From: Diploptera punctata
Taxonomy: Eukaryota; Arthropoda; Insecta; Blattodea; Blaberidae
NCBI GenBank assembly: GCA_030220185.1
Contig: JASPKZ010007555.1
Location: forward strand, 369,001-433,000
Direction of reading: 5' to 3'
Length of the DNA stretch: 64,000 nt
A program made the position numbers and the translations under genes. Positions within the stretch are counted from its first letter, which is position 1; each line of letters starts with the position of its first letter. Shown in pieces: positions 54,086 to 64,000 of the stretch. The notes beneath the pieces are model-generated. The model saw only the letters and a program-made list of their open reading frames with translations, was not told where the DNA came from and searched no databases.

Positions 54086-54237
54086 CTAGAGTATATAACT
54101 TTATATATATGTATTGTATTGTATTGTAAGCCTATGTTTTCCATTTACAGAGATTTAGGCGCTCTCCCCTACAGGAAAGAATTTGAACCAAACTAATTTA
54201 GTTACACTTGTTTTCGTGTATATGTCATTTTGAGTGG

Positions 54238-54517
54238 TACGTGGTTAGCGTTCCGCCTCATACTGACATCTAGGAAACCAAGGTAGTACTAGGACGGGAA
54301 AGTTCGGTAAATTTTGCTTAGAGGCCTTTCATTCAGGCTTAAGGATTTTTTACGAGCCTGAAAATCTTCAGACTCGGGACCTACGGCTTAAAGTCCCTCC
54401 CGGAGGACTTGCTCCTTGGATTTTTCCGTCCTAAAAATCCATCGACCCCGGCCAGGTTTCAACCCGCGACCCTTGCGACCAGAGGCAAGGAGCATATCCA
54501 CTAGTCCACCGCGGCCG

Positions 54518-54519
<2 letters not shown>
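54238..54519 (-). mobile_element. SINE-3 copy, full length
   Basis: The minus-strand head at 54519 (GGCCGCGGTGGACTAGTGG) carries an A-box region, then the B box GGGTTGAAACCTGG and a body with CTCCGGGAGGGACTTTAAGC. It defines the family to which 8358, 33805, 48700 and 57205 belong. (TA)n follows. Confidence 0.75.
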
Positions 54520-54551
<32 letters not shown>

Positions 54552-54552
54552 C
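54520..54552. repeat. (TA)n(GT)n compound microsatellite
   Basis: TA then GT run joining SINE-3 to repeat F. Confidence 0.9.
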
Positions 54553-54997
54553 CGTTAATGCTGTAGCGGTCGCAATTTTTGTTTAATCGAAACTAAAATT
54601 CGCATAAAGGAATTAATTAAAGAAAAAAAGTAGAGTTCGTTAATCACCAAATGGACGATTAGATGTAGCAACTCACTTGAAAAGAAAAATTAAAAATCCT
54701 CCTAGTGTTCGCTATTTTCTACGTTACTTAACGAAACTCAATATATGTTATAAAATAAATTCTCCAAAAAATCAGCAAAATCTGATCATTAGAAGTGGAG
54801 GGGGTTTATCCGACCCGAAATTATAAATCGATTAGCAAATTGACAATGAAGTCTATAAGATACAAAAGTTTAATGTATTTAATACTACTAATAAAGTAAT
54901 GTGAAAATAAAAAGACAATAATTCCTTATGGTTATGCATGATTTGGTTTCTCTGCATTCCGACACTTTAAAATAAAGCTGGTATCAAAAATTGAGAT

Positions 54998-55529
54998 CTG
55001 GAAATGCGTGCTATTATGCATTGCAGAGACTTTTGATGTCCCAACTCCTTTCAAAAAGCGTTAAACTGAACATATATAAAACTATTATTCTACCAGTTAT
55101 ATTATATGGATGCGAAACATGGACTCTTACTTTAAGGGAGGAAATGAGATTACAAGTCTTTGAGAATAAAGTTCTTAGGAAAGTTTTTGGACCAAAGAGA
55201 GATGAACAGACAGGTGAATGGAGAAGACTTTATAACAGTGAACTACATGGTCTTTATAGGAATATATAATAAGAACAGTTAAGTCTCGTAGACTGCGATG
55301 GGCAGGACATGTTGCGCGTATGGGGAATGAAAGACGTGCATGGAAGCTTCTTGTAGGGAAGCCAGAGGAAAAATGCCCAGTTGGTAGACCAAGAATGAGG
55401 TGGGAGAACAACATTAACAATGATTTGAGGGAAGTAGATTATACAGGGAATGATTGTAAAGCATTCGCTCAGGATAGGGATGTATGGAGAGCTTATGTCC
55501 GCGCGGCCATGATTCTACGGGTTCAATAG
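54998..55529 (+). pseudogene. LINE-C C-terminal polyprotein
   Basis: The frame to 55269 gives SGNACYYALQRLLMSQLLSK, TIILPVILYGCETWTLTLRE and FENKVLRKVFGPKRDEQTGE. After a stop and shift, TVKSRRLRWAGH-like sequence is followed by the frame at 55320-55529: GNERRAWKLLVGKPEEKCPV, GRPRMRWENNINNDLREVDY and FAQDRDVWRAYVRAAM. These are thumb and C-terminal motifs of RTE-like LINEs. Confidence 0.8.
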
Positions 55530-55542
55530 TGCCAGTGAGTAA
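54998..55542 (+). mobile_element. LINE-C insertion, best preserved
   Basis: GTATCAAAAATTGAGAT (54981-54997) and its one-mismatch copy at 55543-55559 are a 17-bp target duplication. The insert contains only the C-terminal part of the polyprotein and ends GTGCCAGTGAGTAA. Confidence 0.85.
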
Positions 55543-55889
55543 GTATCAGAAATTGAGATTCTGCAATTTAACAAAATAAATATGTATTCCGTAAACCAGT
55601 AAAATGGGACTATGAATTTGGTTTGATGAGGAATTCGCTTAGTTTATGCAATTCCTGCGTGATGAACATTATATCCAAAATTAAAATTGATTTATTTTTC
55701 ATTTATGTTGGTTGAACATTAGGAACCACATTAAGAGTATTAATTAATTTAACCAGGATTTTAAAGTAGATTCAGTTGGCCGATTAAATCAAAGAAGTTC
55801 CATATATAATCGTTGTGAATTATTTTGTTGGTGCCCCAACATTTCAGGTTATTGTTTACATATTATAAAAACGGTCCCACTACAGGCCT

Positions 55890-56155
55890 TTGGAGGCCCT
55901 TGGGGGAGTAGGATGTTAAGGCTGCCACTTTTTCTAGACAATCGGCACTTGATGTCAGCCCTGCGTGACGGCCGCCTTTACCCCCAGAACAAGTGTCTGG
56001 TACTCATTTCCGTTAGAGGCTGAGCCGACCCCAGGGCCATAGTACCGCCAGAAGGTTTGGGTCAGTTTAAAAATTCTGACCCAACGTGGACTCGACCTCT
56101 CGACCTTCCGGCTTGTAGCGCAGTCCTTAACCACTACGCTACGGCGTGCCCCATA
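55890..56155 (-). mobile_element. SINE-4 copy (tRNA-derived)
   Basis: The minus strand begins GGGGCACGCCGTAGCGTAGT followed by GGTTAAGG (A box) and has GGTCGAGTCCACG (B box). The body has GCCGCCTTTACCCCCAG on the plus strand. Single copy in the window. Confidence 0.65.
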
Positions 56156-56289
56156 AGTTAAATAATATGAAAAGTTTACTAGGCCTAGATTTCTTATAGT
56201 TGAGAATTGCTAACTTAATATAATTGTATTGTAACATATTTAGAGTTAAGAAATACATTCATTAGCCCTTTTGGGTTATAATTATATGC

Positions 56290-56470
56290 AATCTTGTTTC
56301 TTCAGAGAATGGAAGAAAAAATATTGCCCAAGATAGCATATAATTATAAACCAAAGGTATTAAGGTTTGTGGGAAGACCTAGGAAGATATGGAAGGAATC
56401 ATTGTGAATTCGGAACAGACAAATCGCCTAAATCTTGAAGTGAAGATGATGATCCTTGACCAAATGCAAA
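56290..56470 (+). pseudogene. LINE-E C-terminal fragment
   Basis: Reads LPKIAYNYKPKVLRFVGRPR then KIWKESL before a stop, and a (GAT)-like tail AAGTGAAGATGATGATC. The YNYKP...GRP+K.W pattern matches 9870-10036. Confidence 0.6.
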
Positions 56471-57204
56471 TTACGTTTATTAGGAAATTAGGATTACGTA
56501 CATTACCAACTTAAATTAATATTATCAGTAGTTGAATATATGCAACTTGGACATATTAGAAAATTATGATTATGTACACGAGCATAACACTTAATCTGAG
56601 AATGGTAGTGATTCGGTTATCAGCACTAAGGCAGCTTACATGTTAGAATACTACTAAACATAAAAACTAGAAAAAGACAAAAAATGCCAATGGTAGTGCT
56701 TAGGGACCAAAGTTATATTAATTGGATTATACTGTTAGGCAAACAATAGTTATTTATCTGTGATTTTTTATTGTCAAGTTTTAATTAAAAATCGCCTCCA
56801 CAAATGTCATTACTGCATTCTCTGTACGTGAAAGCAATATTACAACTTACGATCAGATAAAACTTCAAGCCTTTCCATCTACGTCCGGATTGTTTCCTTA
56901 TTCTAGCCTTGTTTCCGTCAGTTCTCGAGATTGTGTCTGCGAAATATCAGATTTCTTCCCTTCTTTGCACTTTCTTAAAAATGTAAAAATCGAAGAAAAA
57001 ATAAACATGAATAACCTGTTAATTTTAACATTATAATTTATCAAACACATTTTTCTTTTTCTTTATAGGGTTTGTATCAAATAAGGAAATTAAGTAGTAA
57101 TTTATGCAGTAGGTGCGTAATATTTTATTTGACGATACTTTTTAGCATCTCATACCATTACCTAGGCGTGATTGAATCGACACATTTTAATAAACGGCCT
57201 CTTA
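56471..57204. other. No gene recognised
   Basis: AT-rich unique sequence. Confidence 0.4.
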
Positions 57205-57385
57205 TTTGAGTTTGAGGTTCCTTTAAGTGCTATAATACTATAGCACGAGACCGCGGCTTTACTTCCCTCCCGAAGGAAGCATATTCAGAATTTTTAAGTA
57301 ATCAGAAATCTAACGATCCGTGCCAGGATTGAAGCCGGGAAAATGGGAACCAGAGGAAAGCATAGTAACCACTAGTCCATTTGGT
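57205..57385 (-). mobile_element. SINE-3 copy
   Basis: ACTTCCCTCCCGAAGGAAGC, GGATTGAAGCCGGG (mutated B-box complement) and GTAACCACTAGTCCAT follow the 54238 copy. Confidence 0.6.
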
Positions 57386-57739
57386 CAGCGTTTCAATATA
57401 CACACAGAATAATATATTGAAGAGGATGGTATATAGACAACAGAAATATTAGTCACAGAGCCAAGCGCATTAGAGGTTGAAATGGCGATGACAAATTAAA
57501 GATTTATAATGCATCAAATTCAGAACTGATAAAATCAGGGGAGAAAAATTACTGAACTAGATTTCCCGGTGTCATAGTATGATTTGGGATAAAGAGACCT
57601 TTACAAATGAATAGAAAAAATCGCTTATCGTACTAATCTATGAGAAAGATAAAACTGATTGCAACAACTATAGAAGCATTTCATCATCATCATCATAGTA
57701 CATTCACGAATTTAGGCCATTTGTTGACCTGTTTCGACC

Positions 57740-58343
57740 TCAAGAGAGACACCATCCAAAAGTATTTTGAGTGGACGTCCTGGTCTTCTTCTTCCTGCAG
57801 GTTGATATCTTAACATTTGTTTGGGTATTCTGTGATCTTCCATTCGATGAACAAGATGGTGATCTTGACTTATAATCAGAAATTTTGTTTTCTAAAGGTT
57901 CCATGTGTAATTCTTGTAAGATGTCTTCATTTTTTTTGTGATCTAGTAGTGTGTATCCTGCAATCCTCCGAAGGTATCTCATTTCAGCAGATCTAAGTCT
58001 CTGTATATCCTTCTGTTTCAACGTCCATATTTCGCTACCATACAAAATAGTTGGAAGAGCCAGTGTTTTATACACTTTGTCTTGAATGCTTTTGGACTAA
58101 CTGCGGCTTGAAGATAGAAATTATTAACCCTAAAATTCTTAAAAATGTAGATAGTTTTGCATTTACATCCTTTTCTTGTTCATATGAGACATTGCATCCT
58201 AGATATGTAAAATTATTCACCTGCTCCAAAATTTTATTGTCCAGTACAATTTTACTTCTGACTTCTACCTTGAAATGCCATAATTTTTGTTTTTTCTGTA
58301 GATATCTTAAATCCATATTCTTCTGTAATTTTGTTAAGTTCAT
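57740..58343 (-). pseudogene. LINE-B RT thumb and C-terminus
   Basis: Frame 58343-58068 gives KIVLDNKILEQVNNFTYLGC and YEQEKDVNAKL. After a shift, frame 58075-57740 gives YKTLALPTILYGSEIWTLKQ, EMRYLRRIAGYTLLDHKKNE. The same blocks occur in 15538-16118, so both belong to one family. Confidence 0.8.
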
Positions 58344-59028
58344 TCAGACCTTTCTGTAGATTATCTTCTGAATTTGCTAATATTATTTGGTCATCTGCAG
58401 ACAATAGGGTGTTTAATTTTCTATTTTCTGATATTCTTATTCCAAATTTATATTTCTTGTTCCAGCAACATGTTACTTCATTGATATAAATTGCAAAGAG
58501 TGTTGGGGATAGGGGGCAGCCTTGTCTCACACCACGATTTATAATTCCTTCTTCTGAAAATCTGTTATTTAATTTAATCTTTATGGTGTTGTCTTTGTAT
58601 ATATTTTGTATGTTCTGCCGAAGTAAATTTGGTATATTTCTGTCTTCCATAATATTTAAGAGTTTTGATCTCTTGACTGTGTCGAATGCTTTTTCAAAAT
58701 CTATGAAAGCAAAATTGAATTCTCTTCTCTTTTCAAGCAATAGTTTAACAGAAAATGCTGAATCAATACAAGATCGTCCTTTCCTAAATCCATTTTGACA
58801 TTCCATAAGGAATTTTTCACTGAAACTTTTCAATTTTCCATTTAAAATGTCTGCATAAATTTTGTAGCATGTGTTTAACAAACTGATTCCCCTATAGTTG
58901 TCCATTTTTCTCTTGTCTCCTTTCTTGAACAGGGGTATAACAATGCTTGTCTTCCATTCTTGTGGTATATGTGCATTTTTGATTACGTTATTAAAGGACA
59001 CCAGTCTTTCATGAAACTTTGCCTGCAT
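58252..59028 (-). CDS. LINE-B reverse transcriptase (258-codon open part)
   Basis: RT blocks in order: IPQEWKTSIVIPLFKKGDKR, NYRGISLLNTCYKIYADIL, QNGFRKGRSCIDSAF, FAFIDFEKAFDTVKRSKL (motif A), INRGVRQGCPLSPTLFAIYI (motif B) and TLLSADDQIILANSEDNLQK (motif C). The motif C residue before ADD is Ser where most LINEs have Tyr or Phe; the two Asp are kept. The longest intact stretch of this copy, it overlaps the linker frame by 20 bp. Confidence 0.9.
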   Translation of the reverse strand: MQAKFHERLVSFNNVIKNAHIPQEWKTSIVIPLFKKGDKRKMDNYRGISLLNTCYKIYADILNGKLKSFSEKFLMECQNGFRKGRSCIDSAFSVKLLLEKRREFNFAFIDFEKAFDTVKRSKLLNIMEDRNIPNLLRQNIQNIYKDNTIKIKLNNRFSEEGIINRGVRQGCPLSPTLFAIYINEVTCCWNKKYKFGIRISENRKLNTLLSADDQIILANSEDNLQKGLNELNKITEEYGFKISTEKTKIMAFQGRSQK

Positions 59029-59505
59029 ATTTGTACAATTCAGAATTCAAGCCATCTGTGCCAGTTGCCTTCCCATTTTTCAATATCTTTAAACTATTGT
59101 TCAATTCTTCCAATGATATTATGGAATCTGTCTCATTATTATTTCGGAAAATTGTATCTTCATAGCTATTGTCAGTCCAAAGACTTTTATAATAATTGAA
59201 AAAATCTTCTTTTGTTACCCCGCAATTAATTTTGGTAGATTCTTTAATATCTTTATTCAAATGTTTTAATATTTTGAAGGCATTAGGTTGCAGCTTATGC
59301 AAGTCTGTTTCTAAATGTGTAACATAATTTAACCATGTTTTCCTATGTCTTTTTCTCATTTTTCTCTTAACAATAGCTCTACAGCGTTTGAATTCTATTT
59401 AATTTTCTACTTTCTTTGTGTTCAAATATTTTTATAAGCTGAATATATCTCTTCAATCAATTGTTTTATTTGATCATCCCAGATTTTTAGAGTTCTATTT
59501 CTTCT
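59009..59505 (-). pseudogene. LINE-B linker between endonuclease and RT
   Basis: It includes the frame 59359-59009: HRKTWLNYVTHLETDLHKLQ, NAFKILKHLNKDI, NSLKILKNGKATGTDGLNSE. The last block is the KNGKA.G.D.... start of the RT fingers (Pro changed to Thr). Stops occur between 59505 and 59360. Confidence 0.7.
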
Positions 59506-59555
59506 TTATTGTATATTTACTTTTCCTAAAGTTTCATTAGCTGCATTTTGAATTA

Positions 59556-60516
59556 TCATTTTAATGTTTTTCCATTCTTCTTCGACATCATTACTTTCTG
59601 GAGTTGTAGCCATATATTGCTGAATTCTTCTCGAATATAACCATTTAATGCTGTCATCATAAAATAATTTTTTACCTTGTACTTTTGTTCTATGCTCTGT
59701 TGTTGTTTCTTCTTTTTTAACCATCTTGGTGGAAATCTTATTTTTGCTTCTACTAGGTAGTGATCTGAACCAATATCATATCCTCTGTAGGCTCTGACAT
59801 CTAGAAACAATATAAAAATCGTATTATTTGCAATGAAATAATCAATTATTGATTTTGAGTCCTGATGATGCCATGTATACTTATGTATGTTTCTATGATT
59901 GTAAAAGGTATTCGTTATTCTCAGTTCATTGTATATAGCAAAATCTGTTAATCTTGTCCCATTCCTATTGCTGGTTGGTTCGCGCAAATGTTCCAATATT
60001 ATTGTTGATTTGAGCATCTTCTATTATGAGAATGTAATCATTTCTATTTATTTTGCTATACATTTCTTGTAATATTTTATAGAATTCTTCATTATCTTCT
60101 TCGCGACCTTCCTCTGGCGCATATACACCAAGAACTGTCAAATTACCTCTATTTATTTTCAGTCGAAGCTCTAATATTCTTTCATTCCAGTAAGTGTAGT
60201 GTTGAATTTTATTTCTTATGGTTTTATTAATCCAAATCATTACTCCAACTTGTCCATGGGTTTTCCTGTCGACACCGCTATATATTTGTACATAATTTTG
60301 TGTTTCTTTCGTTCCTTTAAGTTTCTTCTTAGTTTCTGTAGTTACTGCAATATCAATGTTTTTATTTTTAAATATACTGTCTAGTTCCTCTTCTTTTTCA
60401 TGGATGCTTCGGTCATTCCAGGTTGCATATCTTACAATATAATTGTGCCGTTTTCTTTTAACCATATTTCTTTGCTGTGGGTCGTCATATTTCAATTCCT
60501 TCTGGATTTTTTTCAT
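59556..60516 (-). pseudogene. LINE-B endonuclease
   Basis: From the ATG at 60516: YIVRYATWNDRSIHEKEEEL, DIAVTTETKKKLKG (catalytic Glu region), GVMIWINKTIRNKI and LTVLGVYAPEEGREED; DYILIIEDAQINNNIG replaces the usual GDFNA. After a shift near 60000: RNGTRLTDFAIYNELRITN, YTWHHQDSKSIIDYF and GYDIGSDHYLVEAKI (catalytic SDH). A further shift near 59670 leads into the frame that ends at 59506. Complete domain, but frame-broken. Confidence 0.85.
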
Positions 60517-60600
60517 GTTGAGACTTGAAAGTAGTTTTGAAGTTCCTTAGGACGGGTTACTGGTCTGACGCTAAGTAGTCCACTGGTAGGGCTGCTATCT

Positions 60601-61089
60601 TTTAGTCTCTGGACTAAGCATTTAATTACTTTACATTTAATTAGAAGCATTTAATTACTTTAAACAGTTTAAACTTTTCACAAAATTGTAACAAATGTAT
60701 TAGTATCTAGATAGACTCCCGATATTGACTATCTAGGCCTAATAGGTTGATCATCATTGCGGATTTAGAGTAAATATATCTATAATAGGTCAGATTGTTA
60801 GTAGAACAACACATTTTTGAAAAAAATGGGAACATGACGGTAATGTACAGCCTTTAAATAATTGAAGGCGTACAGATAATTGTTAAGTCCCACAACGAAG
60901 CCACTGTGCATTATCAGAGGTCAGCTATTTGGTTCACAAGTATACAACTATTTGAGAAACTAAACTCCGTTCTATTTCTTGTGTATCGTGCAATGTAAAA
61001 TAATTCCGCGTAAATAAGTAGTGCGGTACATGCTGTAAATAAAACAAAGCAAAATGAACAAAACAAAGAAAATTAATTAAAATAAGGAC
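60601..61089. other. No gene recognised
   Basis: Unique AT-rich sequence, with GAGA tract following. Confidence 0.4.
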
Positions 61090-61102
61090 GAGAGAGAGAG
61101 GA

Positions 61103-61133
<31 letters not shown>

Positions 61134-61143
61134 GAGGAGAGAG

Positions 61144-61194
<51 letters not shown>
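61090..61194. repeat. Imperfect (GA)n tract
   Basis: GAGAGA runs interrupted by GGA units. The poly-LS frame across it is an artefact. Confidence 0.95.
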
Positions 61195-61197
<3 letters not shown>

Positions 61198-61198
<1 letters not shown>

Positions 61199-61275
61199 CA
61201 TGACAACGGGATCGAACACGCGACCTCATTCATGTGAAAAAGTAGCTCCCTTCACTAGAACACAACCGTGCCTGT
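61198..61275 (-). repeat. tRNA-like remnant
   Basis: Minus strand: GGTTGTGTTCTAGTGAAGGG (A-box region), 35 bp, GTGTTCGATCCCGTT (B box). It is directly followed by the (GA)n tract. SINE head or tRNA pseudogene. Confidence 0.5.
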
Positions 61276-61448
61276 AAGAAACTGTATCATGAAGCGATGA
61301 AATAGTCCAGGACTTACTTGTATAATGAAATTAGATATTAACTTGACTTAATTTAAATTAATCAGACGCTTTTTGCATCAGTAGTGGAAATAAACAATGC
61401 TATTATGCCTTGTGTTTTGTAAACAAAGTAACGAGACGTTACAATAAT

Positions 61449-61530
61449 TCCTGACCAAGATCGAACCTTGGTCTATGACGTCGCAAGAAAGCACCATACC
61501 GACTGCTCTACTAAAGCGAACGATACGGAT
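61449..61530 (-). repeat. tRNA-like remnant
   Basis: Minus strand: CGCTTTAGTAGAGCAGTCGG (A box), then CCAAGGTTCGATCTTGG, a perfect T-arm stem and loop. Length is about that of a tRNA, but the acceptor arm pairs poorly. Confidence 0.5.
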
Positions 61531-61679
61531 ACTGCATGAAGAAAGGTTTATGCCGCCGGATTTGACCTCAAAGGAGACAGCACACGTAACAACTTACTGG
61601 TGTGAATCGCACTTCAAAACTTTAACTTTCCACCATCAAGAGTTGCGCCATCATTTTTTTTCAAATACTGTACATAAAC

Positions 61680-62340
61680 TATTATATAGATTTCAAAGAA
61701 GCATACGATTCAATTAAATGGGATAAGTTGTGTAGTTTTGCTGGAATTCGGAATGTAAAAAATGACTTCGAATATGTCGAATTTGTCTAAATGGCACAGA
61801 TAATGATTGCGGATAGTCAAACAATTCTCAGATACTTTTGATTTCACAGGAGGTAGAGCAAGGACATGCACTATCTCCTCTGCTTGTTCAGTTTTGTTCT
61901 AGATAACTAAAAATATATATAACTATTATTCTTCAGTTATACGGGTGCGAAACATGACCTCCTTAAGGGAGGATAAAATCGAGTACCGGTATTTGAAAAT
62001 AAAGTTTTTTAGGCAGTTGTTTGATCCAAAGACAGACGAATAGACAGGTGAATGGAGAAGACTATTTAACAGTAAACTACATGATCTTTATGGGAGAAAA
62101 TGTAATAAGAACAGTCAAGTCTTGTAGATTGCGATGGGCAGGACACGTGTCACGAATGGATAATGAAAGAGAAGAAAGCGTCTAGTAGGTACGCCAAGAA
62201 TGCTATGTGAGAAAAATATTAACTATAATTTGAGGGATGTGAATTATACAGTGTATAGTTTTAAACATTATCTCACGGTAGTGATGTATGGAAGGCTTAT
62301 GTCCATACATTTCTGGGTTCGATATTGCCTGTTAGTTGGT
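61680..62340 (+). pseudogene. LINE-C copy, internally deleted
   Basis: It starts in RT motif A (YIDFKEAYDSIKWDKL) and has a remnant of motif B (about 61850-61890). It then jumps directly to the C-terminal block (TGAKHDLLKGG, shifted YGCET), lacking motif C. Stops are numerous. The 3' end GGGTTCGATATTGCCTGT matches other LINE-C tails. Confidence 0.65.
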
Positions 62341-63356
62341 TAGTCCATTTTATAGACAAATCTGAATTATAGATCCATGGCTATTTCCATCATTTCTTGT
62401 AAGATACGAGTAGAATCCTTCATCACAAGACATTCAAAATAAATTCTAGCAAGTATTCCAGCTTACAATATTTGATAATTTTAAATGTCAGTAATTGTAC
62501 GCATTATTAATATTGTCTCTTTTACTTTGGAAGAATCTATACTTGTAGTTTTGCTGTGTATTTTTTTAATCCCGTGCGATAAGGCATATAATTATGCTCG
62601 ATATTAATTTTAATTCGCAAAAATAACTTTTTGTCTCAGATTTCCCAGCTAATGGAAAGCATGTTTTCAGTATCCGTCTCCAAATAATTACAGTCGCTCT
62701 CACAATTGGGTGTACAATTGAAATTACTAAGTTATAAATACTGTACATGAAGATTGTAATAAAATAATAAGACATACTGCATCCACTGGCTTTTTAATGT
62801 CATTGTTAATAAAATGTTAATGACTTTTATATTCATTCCATATATTTACTCTTTCGTGTTCTGAAAGACGTGGAAGGCTGAAAGACAAAATACTATTTCT
62901 AGGATTTGTTGCAAGGATTCGGGGTGAATGTGAACATTCAGTACGTCGCGTCGGTATCTTCTTATCACCCAATTGAAGTCTTATCTCAGAAGCAATATGA
63001 GTAGAAAAAATTGATAATTTAATTGTTAATGTTTTTTTTAAAGAAAATAGGCCAGATTATAAGGGGAGAAAAAAAAACATCGGCACAAAACAAATTAAAA
63101 TATAACAGGACAGGCAGGGCAAACAGAGTGAGGAGGGAAGAAAAACTTTTATTACCGAGTTAATAAAGTTGTGTTAAAAGCGAGAAAATCCATAGAAAAG
63201 TATTCCAGAACTCACTAAAATCAGATCGATATATCAGTCGGATTGGGACATTAAGCTTCTTTTCTGTTCATACAACACATGTTGCATTGTTTAAACACAC
63301 AAATGTACTCACTATACACTGCTCTCGATACACAGTGCAGGATTACATCTTCATAA
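62341..63356. other. No gene recognised
   Basis: AT-rich unique sequence. Confidence 0.4.
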
Positions 63357-63713
63357 GTAATGCCACGAGCGATTTCCAAATTATCGTTAAATTCACGACT
63401 CACGAAGTGAGGAGTGAATTTATCTACAGAATTTGGAAATCAAGAGTGGCATTTGTTAGGACTATTTAACGAATAAAATTAAGCTCTTTGCTCACAAATC
63501 ATTATTTAAATATAGTCATCTTAAAATATGTATATATTTAATGTAAACGGCGATGTTTGAAAACAATGAGAAACGATTAAAAGGAGGTGGTTTCTTTATT
63601 ATGATAAACTTAGTTGGTAAATTCTAGACGAAACACGACTGTGATTGGTTGTAAATCAAAGATCATTGTAACGTGATTGGTCATTGACTCCCATTTGGGG
63701 CATGAGTTAAATA
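63357..63713. mobile_element. Repeat R copy 2 (internally deleted)
   Basis: Collinear with 52549-53272 except that about 370 bp of the middle is missing. The same left hairpin lies at 63389-63422 and the same right end. The 89-codon minus-strand frame over it is not supported. Confidence 0.65.
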
Positions 63714-63965
63714 GTCTACGTAAAGTGGTCTGCAAATGTGGTGCGTAAATTGAAAATAGTCTATCAACGCCATCTATCCGCCCAGCAGAGGAACCCGAAG
63801 GACATAAATTGCAGTGGTTGGCATTAAAAACAAGGCAGCAATTCCCTTGAGGTATTAATTGCGTTCTGATGTAGCTCAATATTGAGTACTTCTAAAACAC
63901 ACATTTTTGTTTCTTAGTATTTTGTTCTGTTGTATAAAATATTGTAGGCCTTTAGGAAGATATAA

Positions 63966-64000
63966 ACACATACACACACACACACACACACACACCACAC
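63966..64000. repeat. (CA)n microsatellite at window end
   Basis: CACACA run reaching the last base. Confidence 0.9.

Larger units (their letters stand above)
54553..55660. repeat. Repeat F copy 2, split by LINE-C
   Basis: Homologous to 16324-16620: GAGTTCGTTAATCACCAA, AAGTGGAGGGGGTTTAT, AGGAATTCGCTTAGTTTATG. A LINE-C occupies 54998-55542. No gene of its own. Confidence 0.55.
57675..60600 (-). mobile_element. LINE-B, nearly full-length RTE-like copy
   Basis: The 3' tail is (ATG)n at 57679-57693 on the low-coordinate side; the 5' leader reaches about 60600. It holds a complete endonuclease, linker, RT and C-terminus over 2.8 kb in at least six frame segments. One polyprotein, with no separate ORF1, fits RTE-type organisation. 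Confidence 0.85.

Noticed and set aside
60934..61233. Ser/Leu-rich 99-codon frame
   Set aside because: Translation of the (GA)n tract.
63610..63879. 89-codon minus-strand frame
   Set aside because: It overlaps the end of repeat R and carries no known domain; the first repeat copy does not keep the frame.

Overview
The window looks like non-genic DNA from a large, AT-rich arthropod genome, most likely an insect. A polyneopteran such as a cockroach or orthopteroid is my guess from the mix of elements; that is inference. I recognise no host gene, spliced exon set, functional tRNA or rRNA gene. Almost everything that can be identified is a mobile element or its debris, separated by AT-rich sequence and simple repeats, chiefly (TA)n.

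At least five groups of LINE are present. LINE-A is a CR1/L2-group element with an (ATT)n tail (1600-3668; 3' end again at 46934-47264). LINE-B is RTE-like with a (GAT)n tail (15481-16195, 23686-27623, and a nearly complete copy at 57675-60600). LINE-C is 5'-truncated and has eight or more copies, some ending in a GTGA-like tail. LINE-D is an I-group C-terminus (40174-40720). LINE-E is seen as short 3' fragments. All reading frames are broken.

DNA transposons include a hAT with a perfect 8-bp duplication and a transposase C-terminus (8878-10205), a second hAT-like non-autonomous element (50757-51522), a Tigger/pogo (19723-20937), a DD41D-type mariner with about 143-bp inverted repeats (21291-22945), two Tc1-like relics (8040-8815, 36117-36900), two short TA-flanked elements (34827-35233, 35527-36116) and Helitron pieces (1-22, 4121-5361, 20938-23222). 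The most unusual is a 2.3-kb element at 42034-44333. It has 36-bp inverted repeats, palindromic subterminal motifs and a decayed protein of a multicopy arthropod family for which I know no accepted transposon class.

SINEs are abundant and fall into several tRNA-derived families. SINE-1, about 300 bp, occurs nine times and mostly sits inside (TA)n arrays. Two copies of a Penelope-like fragment carry a hammerhead-like fold (6281-6400, 15228-15340).

Nesting gives relative ages. LINE-E sits in the hAT, the mariner in a Helitron next to the Tigger, a 1.2-kb LTR-like repeat in LINE-B, and LINE-C in an unclassified repeat with a 17-bp target duplication. The elements do not form a cooperating gene system; they record successive insertions.
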